From Mycobacterium sp. OAS707 (GTDB taxonomy: Bacteria; Actinomycetota; Actinomycetes; Mycobacteriales; Mycobacteriaceae), in contig NZ_JADBDS010000003.1 in the NCBI RefSeq assembly GCF_014873705.1, forward strand, positions 930,001 to 994,000: a DNA stretch of 64,000 nt, read 5' to 3'. Both the position numbers and the translations under genes were made by a program. How positions within the stretch are numbered: position 1 is the stretch's first letter; every line of letters starts with the position of its first letter. The notes under the pieces were generated by a model that saw nothing but the letters and a program-made list of their open reading frames with translations, was not told where the DNA came from and searched no databases. Shown one piece after another: positions 47,732-55,683 of this stretch.

Positions 47732-48672
47732 GCCGAGCGGCGCGCCATCGCCGCCTCGAGTTGCTCCTCGTAGGCACCCTCGTCGCGACCGAGCGCGATG
47801 GTGGCCGAAACCATCGCGATCGTGCTGATCGTGATCAGCACGGCGTCGAGGTGGCTGACGTCCAAGTTCTCGCCGAGCACGATCGCGCCGAGCAAGACGG
47901 CGATCAGCGGTTCGAGCACCAGCATCGTCGGCACCGACGTCTGCAGCGACCCGGCGTGAAAAGCCGACTGCTGCAGGAAGGTTGCGAAAACCGCAATCAG
48001 CGCAAGCAGATACGGCACCGGCGTGCTCAGCAGTGCGCGTACGCCTTCGTGAATCAGGACGTGCATCAACAGCTTGGTCAGCACCGCGACGACACCGAAC
48101 AGCACACCGACTGCGAGTGCGAGTAACACTGCGCGCTTCCAGCCCATCGTGCGAGTCGCGACCACCACGCATGCGCACACCGCGGCCGTGCAGATCACCG
48201 CCACGAGCGCGGTCAACGGCAGCGACGCCTCGTAGTCACCGGGGCGGGTCTTCGCGAGCACGACGAACACCGCAAGCGCAACCGTCAGCACCACAGCCCA
48301 CAGCCATTCGCCGCGGGTGACGCGCCGGTGGGCCAGCCTGGCGCTCAACGGCAGCGCGAAAAGCAGCGCCGACACCAGGATTGGCTGCACCAACAGCAGC
48401 GAGCCCTTCGCCAGCGCAAGCGCCTGGAAGACATACCCCGCGACCGCCGCCGCGGTGCCTGCCCACCACAGTGGACGGCGCAGCAGGGTGAGGAACATGA
48501 CCGAACTGACGCCGTGCTCTTGTGGGACGTCCATCGTGGCGCGCTGGCGCACCACGATTCCGATCGCAAGAAACACCGCGGCGAGCACGGCGAGCAACAC
48601 CGTCAGACCATGGCCTACCAAAGCGTCGCGCTCCTTTCGGGCCACGGCCACCACACCGGACAAGAACAACAT
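47728..48672 (-). CDS. DMT (EamA-like) membrane protein
   Basis: A 314-residue inner-membrane protein with nine to ten helices arranged as two repeats, for example VLLAVLAAVFLAIGIVVRQRA, WWAGTAAAVAGYVFQALALAKG and LVLEPLIAVLLGAIVLGE, the last being a hallmark of the drug/metabolite transporter superfamily. The substrate is unknown. Similar mycobacterial proteins are annotated as DMT family only. The start at 48672 (ATG) has no clear ribosome site. Divergent from 48750. Confidence 0.8.
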   Translation of the reverse strand: MLFLSGVVAVARKERDALVGHGLTVLLAVLAAVFLAIGIVVRQRATMDVPQEHGVSSVMFLTLLRRPLWWAGTAAAVAGYVFQALALAKGSLLLVQPILVSALLFALPLSARLAHRRVTRGEWLWAVVLTVALAVFVVLAKTRPGDYEASLPLTALVAVICTAAVCACVVVATRTMGWKRAVLLALAVGVLFGVVAVLTKLLMHVLIHEGVRALLSTPVPYLLALIAVFATFLQQSAFHAGSLQTSVPTMLVLEPLIAVLLGAIVLGENLDVSHLDAVLITISTIAMVSATIALGRDEGAYEEQLEAAMARRSA

Positions 48673-48749
48673 ATATGCGCGCGCGGTGCACCCTTCGGGC
48701 CAGCTGTCCAGATGGTTTCAAACCCGGGCGATTGGGCATAAAACAGCCC

Positions 48750-49091
48750 ATGAACTTGCGACGGTTGATTTTGCTGGTGGGGGCGGTCGTGCTCGTGGTC
48801 GGCATCATCGGGCTGCTCATGCCCGTATCGGTGCCCGGGCCCGACAACGGCAGCATCGGATGCGGCAATGGTCTCGCTGCCGATCAGTCAGCCGCACAGC
48901 AGGCGGACAACCAGAATCCCGCCAACCTGCCGATACTCAACCAAGTCATCCCGCACACCGACTATGTCCAGCAATGTCAATCGGCGGTCTCGAGCCGGCG
49001 GACGTGGGCCATTCCGGTCGCGGTGATCGGTCTGGTGGTGATCGCAGGCTCGTTCGTGGTCGGCGGCCGGACCGGCGCGCGAACGCCCTAG
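48750..49091 (+). CDS. Two-helix membrane protein
   Basis: A 113-residue protein: N-terminal helix (LILLVGAVVLVVGIIGLLMPV, about 6-26), an exported loop of some 60 residues with two Cys that could pair (IGCGNG and QQCQSA), and a C-terminal helix (WAIPVAVIGLVVIAGSFVV, about 86-104). Resembles a widespread mycobacterial family without function. ATG 48750 directly precedes the first helix; the longer in-frame extension is random-looking. Ends 4 bp before a convergent gene. Confidence 0.72.
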   Translation: MNLRRLILLVGAVVLVVGIIGLLMPVSVPGPDNGSIGCGNGLAADQSAAQQADNQNPANLPILNQVIPHTDYVQQCQSAVSSRRTWAIPVAVIGLVVIAGSFVVGGRTGARTP

Positions 49092-49095
49092 CGCG

Positions 49096-49371
49096 CTAGC
49101 TGGCCTCGCGGCCGCCGACGAGGTGCAGGCGCGGCTCGCGCGGTTCTTCGGTGCCCAGCTTGTCGGTGACTCGCTCGACGACTGTGTCCACTCGATGGAC
49201 GGCTCTGTCGCACAGGTCGCGCACCCTGTCACCGGCCGCGTCGACGTCGTCGGCGGCGCTCAGCAGATACGCCCTGACGTTGACGCGCAGGCGTTCTCCC
49301 GCACGGCGTACGCGACGGCGGAGCCGATCGTCGATCTCGACGGTGACGTAGGGCAACACCTGAAGCTTCAT
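49096..49371 (-). CDS. Small helical hypothetical protein
   Basis: A 91-residue soluble protein, predicted mostly helical, Arg-rich at the start (RLRRRVRRAGERLR) and with a DVDAAGDRVRDLCDRAVHRVDTVVERV stretch that could form a coiled coil. An excellent GGGGAGGGCGGG precedes the ATG, supporting a real gene. No family recognised; unrelated to the neighbours. Confidence 0.62.
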   Translation of the reverse strand: MKLQVLPYVTVEIDDRLRRRVRRAGERLRVNVRAYLLSAADDVDAAGDRVRDLCDRAVHRVDTVVERVTDKLGTEEPREPRLHLVGGREAS

Positions 49372-49441
49372 TCCCGCCCTCCCCTTCGTGGATGCCTGGC
49401 CTCACCCTACTGGGCAGCGCGGCCCGCGGCCGGGGCTGGCG

Positions 49442-49843
49442 CTACGAAGATCCGGACGCGGCCTTGGCCTCGTCTTCCTGTGCCTTCTGGATGGCCGCCC
49501 GGCCCTCGGGGCTGGCCGCCGAGTTGCCGGGATCCTTTGCAGACGCGACGGTGGCGTTGCAGTTCAGGTAGACCAGGACGGTGTCGGTGACAGGGGAGAA
49601 GTCGTCACCCTTGATCCACGGCGCCGACTGCGAATGCGAGACGATGCATTCGTCGTCGGCGAGCGTGTCACCGGCCCGGCTGGCGATGACGGCCTTCTTG
49701 CCCGCATCGCTGATGGCCTTCGACGCGTCGCCATAGGTCTGCCCGCTGTAGTCGTCGGCCGCGGCGACGCCGGAACCAAAGAACGCCATCGACACCGCCG
49801 CCGCACCGACAGCGCTGATGGCATAAACGCCGAACTTCTTCAC
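49442..49843 (-). CDS. Small secreted hypothetical protein
   Basis: A 133-residue protein with a signal peptide (VKKFGVYAISAVGAAAVSMAFFGSGVAAAD, cut after AAA near 27). The mature part has SGQTYGDASKAISDAGKKAVIASRAGD, CIVSHSQSAPW and LVYLNCNATVA; two Cys may form a disulfide. This pattern (YGDA, SDAG, ATVASR) belongs to a family of secreted mycobacterial proteins often annotated only as hypothetical. GTG 49843 is supported by GGAGGTCGTAC. The long upstream extension is not part of the protein. Confidence 0.75.
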   Translation of the reverse strand: MKKFGVYAISAVGAAAVSMAFFGSGVAAADDYSGQTYGDASKAISDAGKKAVIASRAGDTLADDECIVSHSQSAPWIKGDDFSPVTDTVLVYLNCNATVASAKDPGNSAASPEGRAAIQKAQEDEAKAASGSS

Positions 49844-50026
49844 GTACGACCTCCGGAGCCTGTGGTTGTGCTTGTCAAAAACTGAGGGTTTTGTGCACAG
49901 GACGTTAGAGACGCTGGCTGGCAAGACGCTGATAAGAACAATGCAAGTTCCTGCCAATACCAGGCCCGCCCTTGACAGCACTCCCCGAGTTGGACGGCCG
50001 CGTCCCGCGCGATGCCGATTGTCACG

Positions 50027-50056
50027 TTGACGAGCAGGTTTTTTGGACGATATAGT
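50027..50056 (+). promoter_or_regulatory. Sigma-A-like promoter of the lipoprotein gene
   Basis: TTGACG (50027-50032), an 18-bp spacer and TATAGT (50051-50056) form a near-consensus housekeeping promoter, placing the start near 50063 and leaving a leader of about 22 bases before ATG 50085. Confidence 0.5.
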
Positions 50057-50084
50057 TCAGTTCTCGATACAGATAGGACGCAAT

Positions 50085-50348
50085 ATGAGGTCAGGCACCC
50101 GTCGCCTCGCCGCTACCGCCGGCATGGGCGCGATCATCGCCATGGGCGTGCTCTCAGCCTGTGGTCAGGGCGAGAAGGCACCGGAGACCACGACGCCCAC
50201 CACCACGACTACCACCAGCGAGACGACGTCGGCGCCTGCGCCTGCGCCCGCTCCGACGGAGAAGTCGATCAACCCGACCGGCGGCAACCTGTTCACGCCT
50301 CCGGTCAAGGCGCCACCGGCGCCGACGGCCATCCCCGGCGACAACTAG
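50085..50348 (+). CDS. Small lipoprotein, twin of the one at 33938
   Basis: An 87-residue protein, the same length as its twin. Signal peptide with lipobox LSAC (Cys about 25), a Thr-rich linker (about 35-45), an Ala/Pro repeat, then TEKSINPTGGNLF...PAPTAIPGDN. The last 31 residues equal those of the 33938 lipoprotein; over the last 99 bases the genes differ at five positions, all silent. The N-terminal halves have diverged. It stands alone with its own strong promoter. Function unknown; the fixed tail may bind a partner or be exposed to the cell wall. Confidence 0.74.
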   Translation: MRSGTRRLAATAGMGAIIAMGVLSACGQGEKAPETTTPTTTTTTSETTSAPAPAPAPTEKSINPTGGNLFTPPVKAPPAPTAIPGDN

Positions 50349-50417
50349 CCGCCGGACTGGTCGATCAGGTCCAGATCGCGGCCGGCGGACATTTCGCCGG
50401 CCGCGTTTTTGGCGCTC

Positions 50418-51062
50418 TCACCGCACTGCTGTGCCCGCGGTCGCGAAGGACGCCACGTGGCCGATCGCCATGTTCAGCGCCGACTGCATGAGCCGCGGGT
50501 CCCGTCCCGTCTGGGACAGCAGGTAACCGCCTTCCACCGCCGCAAGTAGCCCTGTCGCAAGGGATTTCACGTCGACGTCGGCGACGAGCGCGCCGTTGTC
50601 CCGCATCCGCTCGAGCGCCGCACCGAGCAGGCCCCGCCACTCGGAGAAATGCTCCGACAGCGAGGCCCTGGCCTTGTCGTCGGTATCGGACAATTCCGCA
50701 GCCAGAGAACCGAGTTCGCAACCCCACAGCCCCCGCCGCAGCGCGCACCGCTGCACCATCGCGTCGCGCCATTGGTAGAGCCCGCGAAACGAATCGACCT
50801 TCTCCAGTCGTAGCCGCTGCCAGGACAGAATCTCGTCAGCGCGCATCGTGATGACCTCGTACACCAACTCCGATTTGTCCTCGAAGTGTTGGTAGAACTG
50901 GGATTTACTCGCTGCGCTCGCCGCCAATACGTCGTCGATCGTGGTCGCTGCGACGCCCTGCACATGCATCAACTCGGCGGCGGCAAGAACGATGCGGTTG
51001 CGCGTGGCAGCGCCGCGTGACGTCAACTTGGGCCGCGTCGCTGGACTGTCTTGCTGCGGCAC
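50418..51062 (-). CDS. TetR-family transcriptional regulator
   Basis: A 214-residue regulator. The helix-turn-helix is at residues 40-60 (TTIDDVLAASAASKSQFYQHF); the C-terminal domain (LWGCELGSLAAELSDTD, EWRGLLGAALERM) is typical of the TetR_C group near AcrR/YxaF. It probably controls itself and the divergent gene at 51209 through the palindrome at 51106-51120. Convergent with the lipoprotein gene, with 69 bp between the stops. Confidence 0.87.
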   Translation of the reverse strand: MPQQDSPATRPKLTSRGAATRNRIVLAAAELMHVQGVAATTIDDVLAASAASKSQFYQHFEDKSELVYEVITMRADEILSWQRLRLEKVDSFRGLYQWRDAMVQRCALRRGLWGCELGSLAAELSDTDDKARASLSEHFSEWRGLLGAALERMRDNGALVADVDVKSLATGLLAAVEGGYLLSQTGRDPRLMQSALNMAIGHVASFATAGTAVR

Positions 51063-51105
51063 CCACTTACTGTAACCCGCCGGATTGGAACGTTTGGTCC
51101 GATAC

Positions 51106-51120
51106 GCACTGTGACAGTGC
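51106..51120. promoter_or_regulatory. Perfect palindrome, candidate TetR operator
   Basis: GCACTGT-G-ACAGTGC has perfect 7-bp arms and lies between the divergent TetR (start 51062) and the unknown gene (start 51209), 44 and 89 bp from their starts. Confidence 0.5.
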
Positions 51121-51208
51121 CCGGTCCGCAGCCGGAGATATTTCTAGAACGGGTTCCATTTTTCGACATCGTCAATTACTGTCCGCTCGAAGGCAGGAAA
51201 GGGGCACG

Positions 51209-51670
51209 ATGGGCTTCTTCGACAGCTGGCTGGAAAGAGCGATCAGAGAGCGAATGCCAGCAACGCTTGGTCCCGATCATATGGTCGACGCGCTTGGTGA
51301 GTTGGGACCCGCATATACCGCCGATCGCGGCAAGACGATGCGTGATCCGGTCGAGGGCTGGATGCATGTCGTCGGCTGCACAGCAAGCAACCCCGGTGCG
51401 AGCCGGGCGCCGTGTCACATCACGTACGTCGTCCAGGCCGAAGGCGTCGGCCTTTTCTCGGGCGACCAGGTCTTCGAGTTGGACAGCGAGCAATGGCCGA
51501 AACCCTGCGACGATCTGCCGGTCGTCTTCGACCGCGCCCACATCGACCATATTCAGATCCAGTGGGACCGGCTGCCGACCCATGCCGAAGGCCTCAAGCA
51601 CCAAATCAACTCGCACCCCAAAGGCGCAGACTCCTGGCGGAAGACGACGTCGCACAACGCCGCCACCTGA
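51209..51670 (+). CDS. Hypothetical protein with amphipathic N-terminus
   Basis: A 153-residue soluble protein starting MGFFDSWLERAIRERMPATLG, a likely amphipathic helix, followed by a domain with HVVGCTASN, CHITYVVQAEGVG, GDQVFELDSEQWP and a C-terminal HIQIQWDRLP. No family recognised. A strong AAAGGGG precedes the ATG. The DUF899 gene follows after 68 bp. Its N-terminus and leader were partly duplicated downstream at 52455-52552. Probably controlled by the divergent TetR protein. Confidence 0.72.
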   Translation: MGFFDSWLERAIRERMPATLGPDHMVDALGELGPAYTADRGKTMRDPVEGWMHVVGCTASNPGASRAPCHITYVVQAEGVGLFSGDQVFELDSEQWPKPCDDLPVVFDRAHIDHIQIQWDRLPTHAEGLKHQINSHPKGADSWRKTTSHNAAT

Positions 51671-51738
51671 GGTTCACGCCGATGACTTTCGGCCGGTCGG
51701 AGTGTCTATACCTCGGACCGACCGAAGGAGATGCGCCG

Positions 51739-52413
51739 ATGGACCTGCCGCCGATCGTCTCGCCACAGGAGTGGGACGCCGCCCGCCAGGAACTACTCGT
51801 GAAGGAAAAGGAGCACACGCGCGCCCGCGACGCGCTGGCGGCTCAGCGTCGGAGGATGCCGAGGATGGCCGTCGACAAGGACTACCTCTTCGACGGTCCC
51901 GCCGGTCCGGCCAGCCTGCTCGATCTCTTCGACGGCAGGCGCCAGCTGATCGTCTACCGGTTCTTCTTCCAGCCCGATGTCGACGGCTGGCCCGACGCCG
52001 GTTGCCCCGGTTGTTCGATGCTCGCGGACCAGGTCGGCCATCTGGCTCACCTCAACGCCCGCGACACGACCCTGGTGTTCGTCTCCCGTGCGCCCCAGGA
52101 CGCGATCACGCGGTTGAAGAAGAAGATGGGCTGGGACATCCCGTGGTTCACCCTGACCGATTCGTTCGACGCCGACTTCGGGGTCGACGAATGGCACGGC
52201 ACCAACGCATTCCTGCGAGACGGCCATGAGGTTTTCCGCACGTACTTCGTCGACAACCGTGGCGACGAAGCGATGGGTAGCACGTGGTCATACCTGGACA
52301 TCACCGCGCTGGGCCGTCAGGAGGAGTGGGAGGACTCCCCCGACGGCTACCCGCAAACACCGCCCTATCAGTGGTGGCGCCGACACGACGAATACCCGGC
52401 GACGGGGACTTGA
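51739..52413 (+). CDS. DUF899 thioredoxin-like protein
   Basis: A 224-residue protein of the DUF899 family: a helical N-terminal part (SPQEWDAARQELLVKEKEHTRARDALAAQRRR) and a thioredoxin-like fold with Cys89 and Cys92 in GCPGC. YRFFFQPDVDGW, VFVSRAP, FGVDEWHGTNAFLRDG and the closing PPYQWWRRHDEY are family marks. Family members are thought to be thiol reductases, though substrates are not known. ATG 51739 has AAGGAG nine bases upstream; the longer frame overlaps the previous gene. Confidence 0.83.
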   Translation: MDLPPIVSPQEWDAARQELLVKEKEHTRARDALAAQRRRMPRMAVDKDYLFDGPAGPASLLDLFDGRRQLIVYRFFFQPDVDGWPDAGCPGCSMLADQVGHLAHLNARDTTLVFVSRAPQDAITRLKKKMGWDIPWFTLTDSFDADFGVDEWHGTNAFLRDGHEVFRTYFVDNRGDEAMGSTWSYLDITALGRQEEWEDSPDGYPQTPPYQWWRRHDEYPATGT

Positions 52414-52454
52414 CAGCAAATTAGTACTTCGAAACGCTCACGTACCAAAGCCGC

Positions 52455-52674
52455 GTCAATTAATCTCCCGCCCAACTACAGAGAGGCGTTGCTGATGGGC
52501 TGGCTGGACAATGCGATCAGGCGACGCATGCCTGTGACGCTCGGTGTCGAGATCACGACGTCCAATATGGACGAGTCATCAGAACGTAAAGCCCCAGCAC
52601 CGCCAGCGGCGCCAGCAGTGGTACCCACGGCAACTGGAACGGAAGCGACGCTGCCGCCAGCCCTGCCGCGGTAA
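52455..52674 (+). pseudogene. Truncated duplicate of the 51209 gene
   Basis: ATG 52495 begins MGWLDNAIRRRMPVTLG, close to the start of the 51209 protein (MGFFDSWLERAIRERMPATLG), and the leader shares GTCAATTA at the same distance (51171 and 52455). Similarity ends after about 18 codons, where the frame runs on (stop 52674) antisense to the next operon. Best read as a partial duplication left as a remnant; a 59-residue protein could still be made. Confidence 0.5.
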
Positions 52675-52966
52675 ATCCCGCCGCTCCCAACACCGTCGGC
52701 GAACCGACCGCCGCGGTGTGTCGCAATACGAGGTAGGCCGTCGCGCAGAGCCCCGCCGTCGCGGCCAGCACGGGATCGGCGTCGGCGAGCACGATCACCG
52801 CGACGGTGCACAGCACCGCGACCGAGGCCGCCGGCCGAAGCCAACTGCTCACCAACACGGCAGCCGCCGCGACGACGGCCGCGATCAGCGCCGGACCGTC
52901 GGCCTGCGCTGCGGCCGACGCCACCATCACCAGACCGAAAGCCGTCGAAACGGCGCGGTTGCTCAT
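52553..52966 (-). CDS. Small polytopic membrane protein of the MoxR operon
   Basis: A 137-residue, very hydrophobic protein with about four to five helices (FGLVMVASAAAQADGPALIAAVVAAAAVLV, VAVLCTVAVIVLADA, VLAATAGLCATAYLVL, VLGAAGFTAAGLAAASL, PLLAPLAVLGLYVLM). No family recognised beyond its place at the end of a MoxR/DUF58 operon, as in other mycobacteria. ATG 52966 overlaps the DUF58 stop (ATGA). The end lies antisense to the pseudogene remnant. Confidence 0.75.
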   Translation of the reverse strand: MSNRAVSTAFGLVMVASAAAQADGPALIAAVVAAAAVLVSSWLRPAASVAVLCTVAVIVLADADPVLAATAGLCATAYLVLRHTAAVGSPTVLGAAGFTAAGLAAASLPFQLPWVPLLAPLAVLGLYVLMTRPYWTS

Positions 52967-54228
52967 GTGTACGCCGCCCGCGGTCGCGCGGGTCTGCGGT
53001 GGTCGGGAACCAGTTGCATCGCCTGATCGAGGGTGGAGTCGGCGCGCCACGACACCACGTCGACGCCGATCGTGCGCATGTCGCGGTACATGAACGACCT
53101 TTGCAACGACCACATTCGGGCCACCAGGCCGTCACGCTCCTCCTCGAAAGGCGCGCCCTCCAGCACGTCGACGGCGACCACGGTGTGGCCACGCTTGCGC
53201 ACGTCGATCAGTGCCAGCGCGAATTCCGTGTCGAGCAGGGTGGAGAATGCGACGACGATCGCGCCGGGCGGAAGAGCGGCGCGCGGCGCAAGCGTGCCCG
53301 GTGTGGTCTCGAAGTCGCCCGCGGTCAGCATCGCGTCGAGAATCCGGTAGAACTGCCTGCGCCCGATGTCGGCTCCCAGCCAGCGTGGGTGGCGGTCACC
53401 GAGCGCGACGACGCCCGCGCGATCACCGCTGCGCAGCGCGCTCTGCATCACTTGCACGGCGCCGCGGGCGACGCGGTCGGTGGCCTCGGTGGCCGGGCCT
53501 GGCGGTTGCGGGTACGCGTCGATCATCACCACCACGTCCGCGGCGCGGTCGGTCAGCCGCTCAGTGACATGCAGGCTGCCGCGCCGCGCGCTGACCGGCC
53601 AGTTGACCGTGCGCAACTGATCGCCAGGGACATAGCGGCGGACGTCGGCGTACTCGACGCCCGGTCCGATGTGCCGGGTCAGATGGGTGCCGAGCCGGTC
53701 CAGCAGTTCGGTGCGCGGAATCGCCGTTGCCTGCGGCGGAGCCAACGGAAACACGAACACCGTGGCGGCGTCGACGACGCCGGTGCCGAGGACAAGTCCC
53801 CCGCGGGCAACGACGTTGACGCGAGCCACGATCGGATAGCGGCCCCACTTGTCGGCGGTGACGGTCGCGGTCTGACGCTCGGGCGACCCCGAGTCGACGG
53901 TTTCGAGGCTCATGCCGTCGACGGTCTCGAGGGTGAGAGCCACTGTCGCGTCGGCACTTTCGGCGCTGACCCAAACCGTCAGCCGGGTCTCCTCGGCCTC
54001 GAAGCATCGCTGCGAGCCGGGCTCGGCGTGCACATGCACCCTCGGCGCGTGCCGCTGCCAGCCGACCGAAACCAGCACGCCGACCATCGGGGCCGCGAAC
54101 GCGACCAGCTGCCAGTAGCCGCCGATCACCGCGACGACCAACGCGACTGCCGCGCACGTCACCAGCGAGCGCGTCAAAGGCGAAGGGCGCCAGCGCAACT
54201 CGACTTCGGTGGTGCGGGTTTCGATCAC
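52963..54228 (-). CDS. DUF58 domain protein (MoxR partner)
   Basis: A 421-residue protein with two close N-terminal helices (LVTCAAVALVVAVIGGYWQLVAFAAPMVGVLVSV, about 21-53) and a von Willebrand A-like DUF58 domain. The family core YADVRRYVPGDQLRTVNWPVSARRGSL is visible in pieces near 198-225, and VVMIDAYPQPP near 240. DUF58 proteins are the usual partners of MoxR ATPases in chaperone-type assembly of complexes. Lies 4 bp after the MoxR gene and overlaps the next gene. Confidence 0.85.
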   Translation of the reverse strand: MIETRTTEVELRWRPSPLTRSLVTCAAVALVVAVIGGYWQLVAFAAPMVGVLVSVGWQRHAPRVHVHAEPGSQRCFEAEETRLTVWVSAESADATVALTLETVDGMSLETVDSGSPERQTATVTADKWGRYPIVARVNVVARGGLVLGTGVVDAATVFVFPLAPPQATAIPRTELLDRLGTHLTRHIGPGVEYADVRRYVPGDQLRTVNWPVSARRGSLHVTERLTDRAADVVVMIDAYPQPPGPATEATDRVARGAVQVMQSALRSGDRAGVVALGDRHPRWLGADIGRRQFYRILDAMLTAGDFETTPGTLAPRAALPPGAIVVAFSTLLDTEFALALIDVRKRGHTVVAVDVLEGAPFEEERDGLVARMWSLQRSFMYRDMRTIGVDVVSWRADSTLDQAMQLVPDHRRPARPRAAYT

Positions 54229-54232
54229 GTCG

Positions 54233-55204
54233 TCAGGTCTTTGTCCGCGGAACGGGCAGCCGCCGCAGCAGCTCCTCGACGACGTCGGACCCGTGTACCC
54301 GGCGCACCCACATCTCCGGCCGCAGGCTGATCCGGTGTGCCATGGTGGGGACGGCCAGCGACTTGACGTCCTCGGGTATCACGTAGTCCCTGCCGAGCAG
54401 CAGCGCCCTGGCGCGGGCTAGCTGCACCAGATCGAGTTCCGCGCGGGGGCTGGCGCCCACTGCCACCTGCGGGTGCTGACGGGTCGCGGTGGCCAGCGAC
54501 ACGACGTAGCTCAACACGTCGTCGTGCACGGTCACCTGCTCGACCGACTCGCGCATGGCGAGCAGGTCGTGCGCATCGACGACTTGATTCACCGTCGGCT
54601 CCGCCGAACCGCGGTCCAGGCGTCGCCGCAACATCGACGCCTCTTCCTGTTCGGACAGATACCGCAGTTCGAGTCGGATCGCGAAGCGGTCGAGTTGAGC
54701 CTCCGGCAGCGGATACGTGCCCTCGTATTCGATCGGGTTGTCGGTGGCCAGCACGATGAACGGGGCGGGGAGTTTGTGCGTGACGCCGTCGATGCTGACC
54801 TGACCTTCTGCCATCGACTCCAGCAGCGCCGCCTGCGTCTTCGGCGGCGTCCGGTTGATCTCGTCGGCGAGCAGCAGGTTGGTGAAGATCGGCCCTCTGC
54901 GGAATTCGAAACGGCCCGACTGCATGTCGTACACGGTCGAGCCGAGCAGGTCGGCAGGCAACAGGTCCGGGGTGAACTGCACGCGAGTGAAGTCGAGGCC
55001 AAGTGCCGCCGCGAACGACCGCGCGATCAACGTCTTGCCGAGGCCGGGCAGATCTTCGATGAGAACGTGACCTCCCCCGAGCACGGTCGTCAGGATCAGC
55101 GACAGGGCGCCACGCTTGCCCACCACCACCCGGCCGATCTCGTCGAGCACGGCTTCGCAGTTGGCGGTGGTGGTCGCCACGGGCAGTCCAGCATTCGGAG
55201 TCAT
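54233..55204 (-). CDS. MoxR-family AAA+ ATPase
   Basis: A 323-residue AAA+ ATPase. Walker A is LPGLGKTL at 52-59, Walker B LLLADEINR about 110-118, sensor 1 VLATDNPIEYEGTYPLPEAQLDRF (about 153-175) and the C-terminal lid GASPRAEL. It probably remodels or activates a partner with DUF58 and DUF4129 proteins of the same operon. Corresponds in layout to the moxR2 locus of M. tuberculosis (recalled). It overlaps the upstream gene by 4 bp. Confidence 0.9.
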   Translation of the reverse strand: MTPNAGLPVATTTANCEAVLDEIGRVVVGKRGALSLILTTVLGGGHVLIEDLPGLGKTLIARSFAAALGLDFTRVQFTPDLLPADLLGSTVYDMQSGRFEFRRGPIFTNLLLADEINRTPPKTQAALLESMAEGQVSIDGVTHKLPAPFIVLATDNPIEYEGTYPLPEAQLDRFAIRLELRYLSEQEEASMLRRRLDRGSAEPTVNQVVDAHDLLAMRESVEQVTVHDDVLSYVVSLATATRQHPQVAVGASPRAELDLVQLARARALLLGRDYVIPEDVKSLAVPTMAHRISLRPEMWVRRVHGSDVVEELLRRLPVPRTKT

Positions 55205-55683
55205 ACTTGCTCCAACCGTCGCAGAATCTCATCGAGGGCGTCTCGGCCCGGCCCGGGTTCGCTTTCGCCGGACCGGGATACGTTCTGCGGGTCCACCCAC
55301 TGCCACAGCTGCGGCCCGAACAGCATCGTGCCGGTGGCGTGAAACGCCGCAAGGTTCCTGGCCTGTCGCTGCCCGGTCGCCAGTTCGAACTGCCGGGCCA
55401 GCATCGGCCGCAGGTGGCGGTCCCAGTCCCTGCGCGTCGACTCCGCGCGGCTGATCAACGTCTCGGTGCGAGACATCCAGCGGCGCAACGACTCCGCTGC
55501 GTCGTTGCCCGTCGCGTCCGACTCGTCGCCTCGCTCGCGCACCAGATAGAACCGCAGGCCCAGTAACACCAACGCCACCATTGCGCCGACGACCACCAGC
55601 ACGATTTCGCGGTCAAGCACCGCGATCGCGGTGATCTCCACGAGTACCACGATGAAGATGCCCGCGGCGACAAGCCTTTTCAT
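55201..55683 (-). CDS. Membrane protein of the MoxR operon
   Basis: A 160-residue protein with two N-terminal helices (LVAAGIFIVVLVEITAIAVL and IVLVVVGAMVALVLLGLRFYLV, about 4-50) and a cytoplasmic helical tail rich in Arg/Glu (SLRRWMSRTETLISRAESTRRDWDRHLRPMLARQFE in pieces). It overlaps both neighbours by 4 bp, so it belongs to the same translational chain. Function unknown. Confidence 0.82.
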   Translation of the reverse strand: MKRLVAAGIFIVVLVEITAIAVLDREIVLVVVGAMVALVLLGLRFYLVRERGDESDATGNDAAESLRRWMSRTETLISRAESTRRDWDRHLRPMLARQFELATGQRQARNLAAFHATGTMLFGPQLWQWVDPQNVSRSGESEPGPGRDALDEILRRLEQV

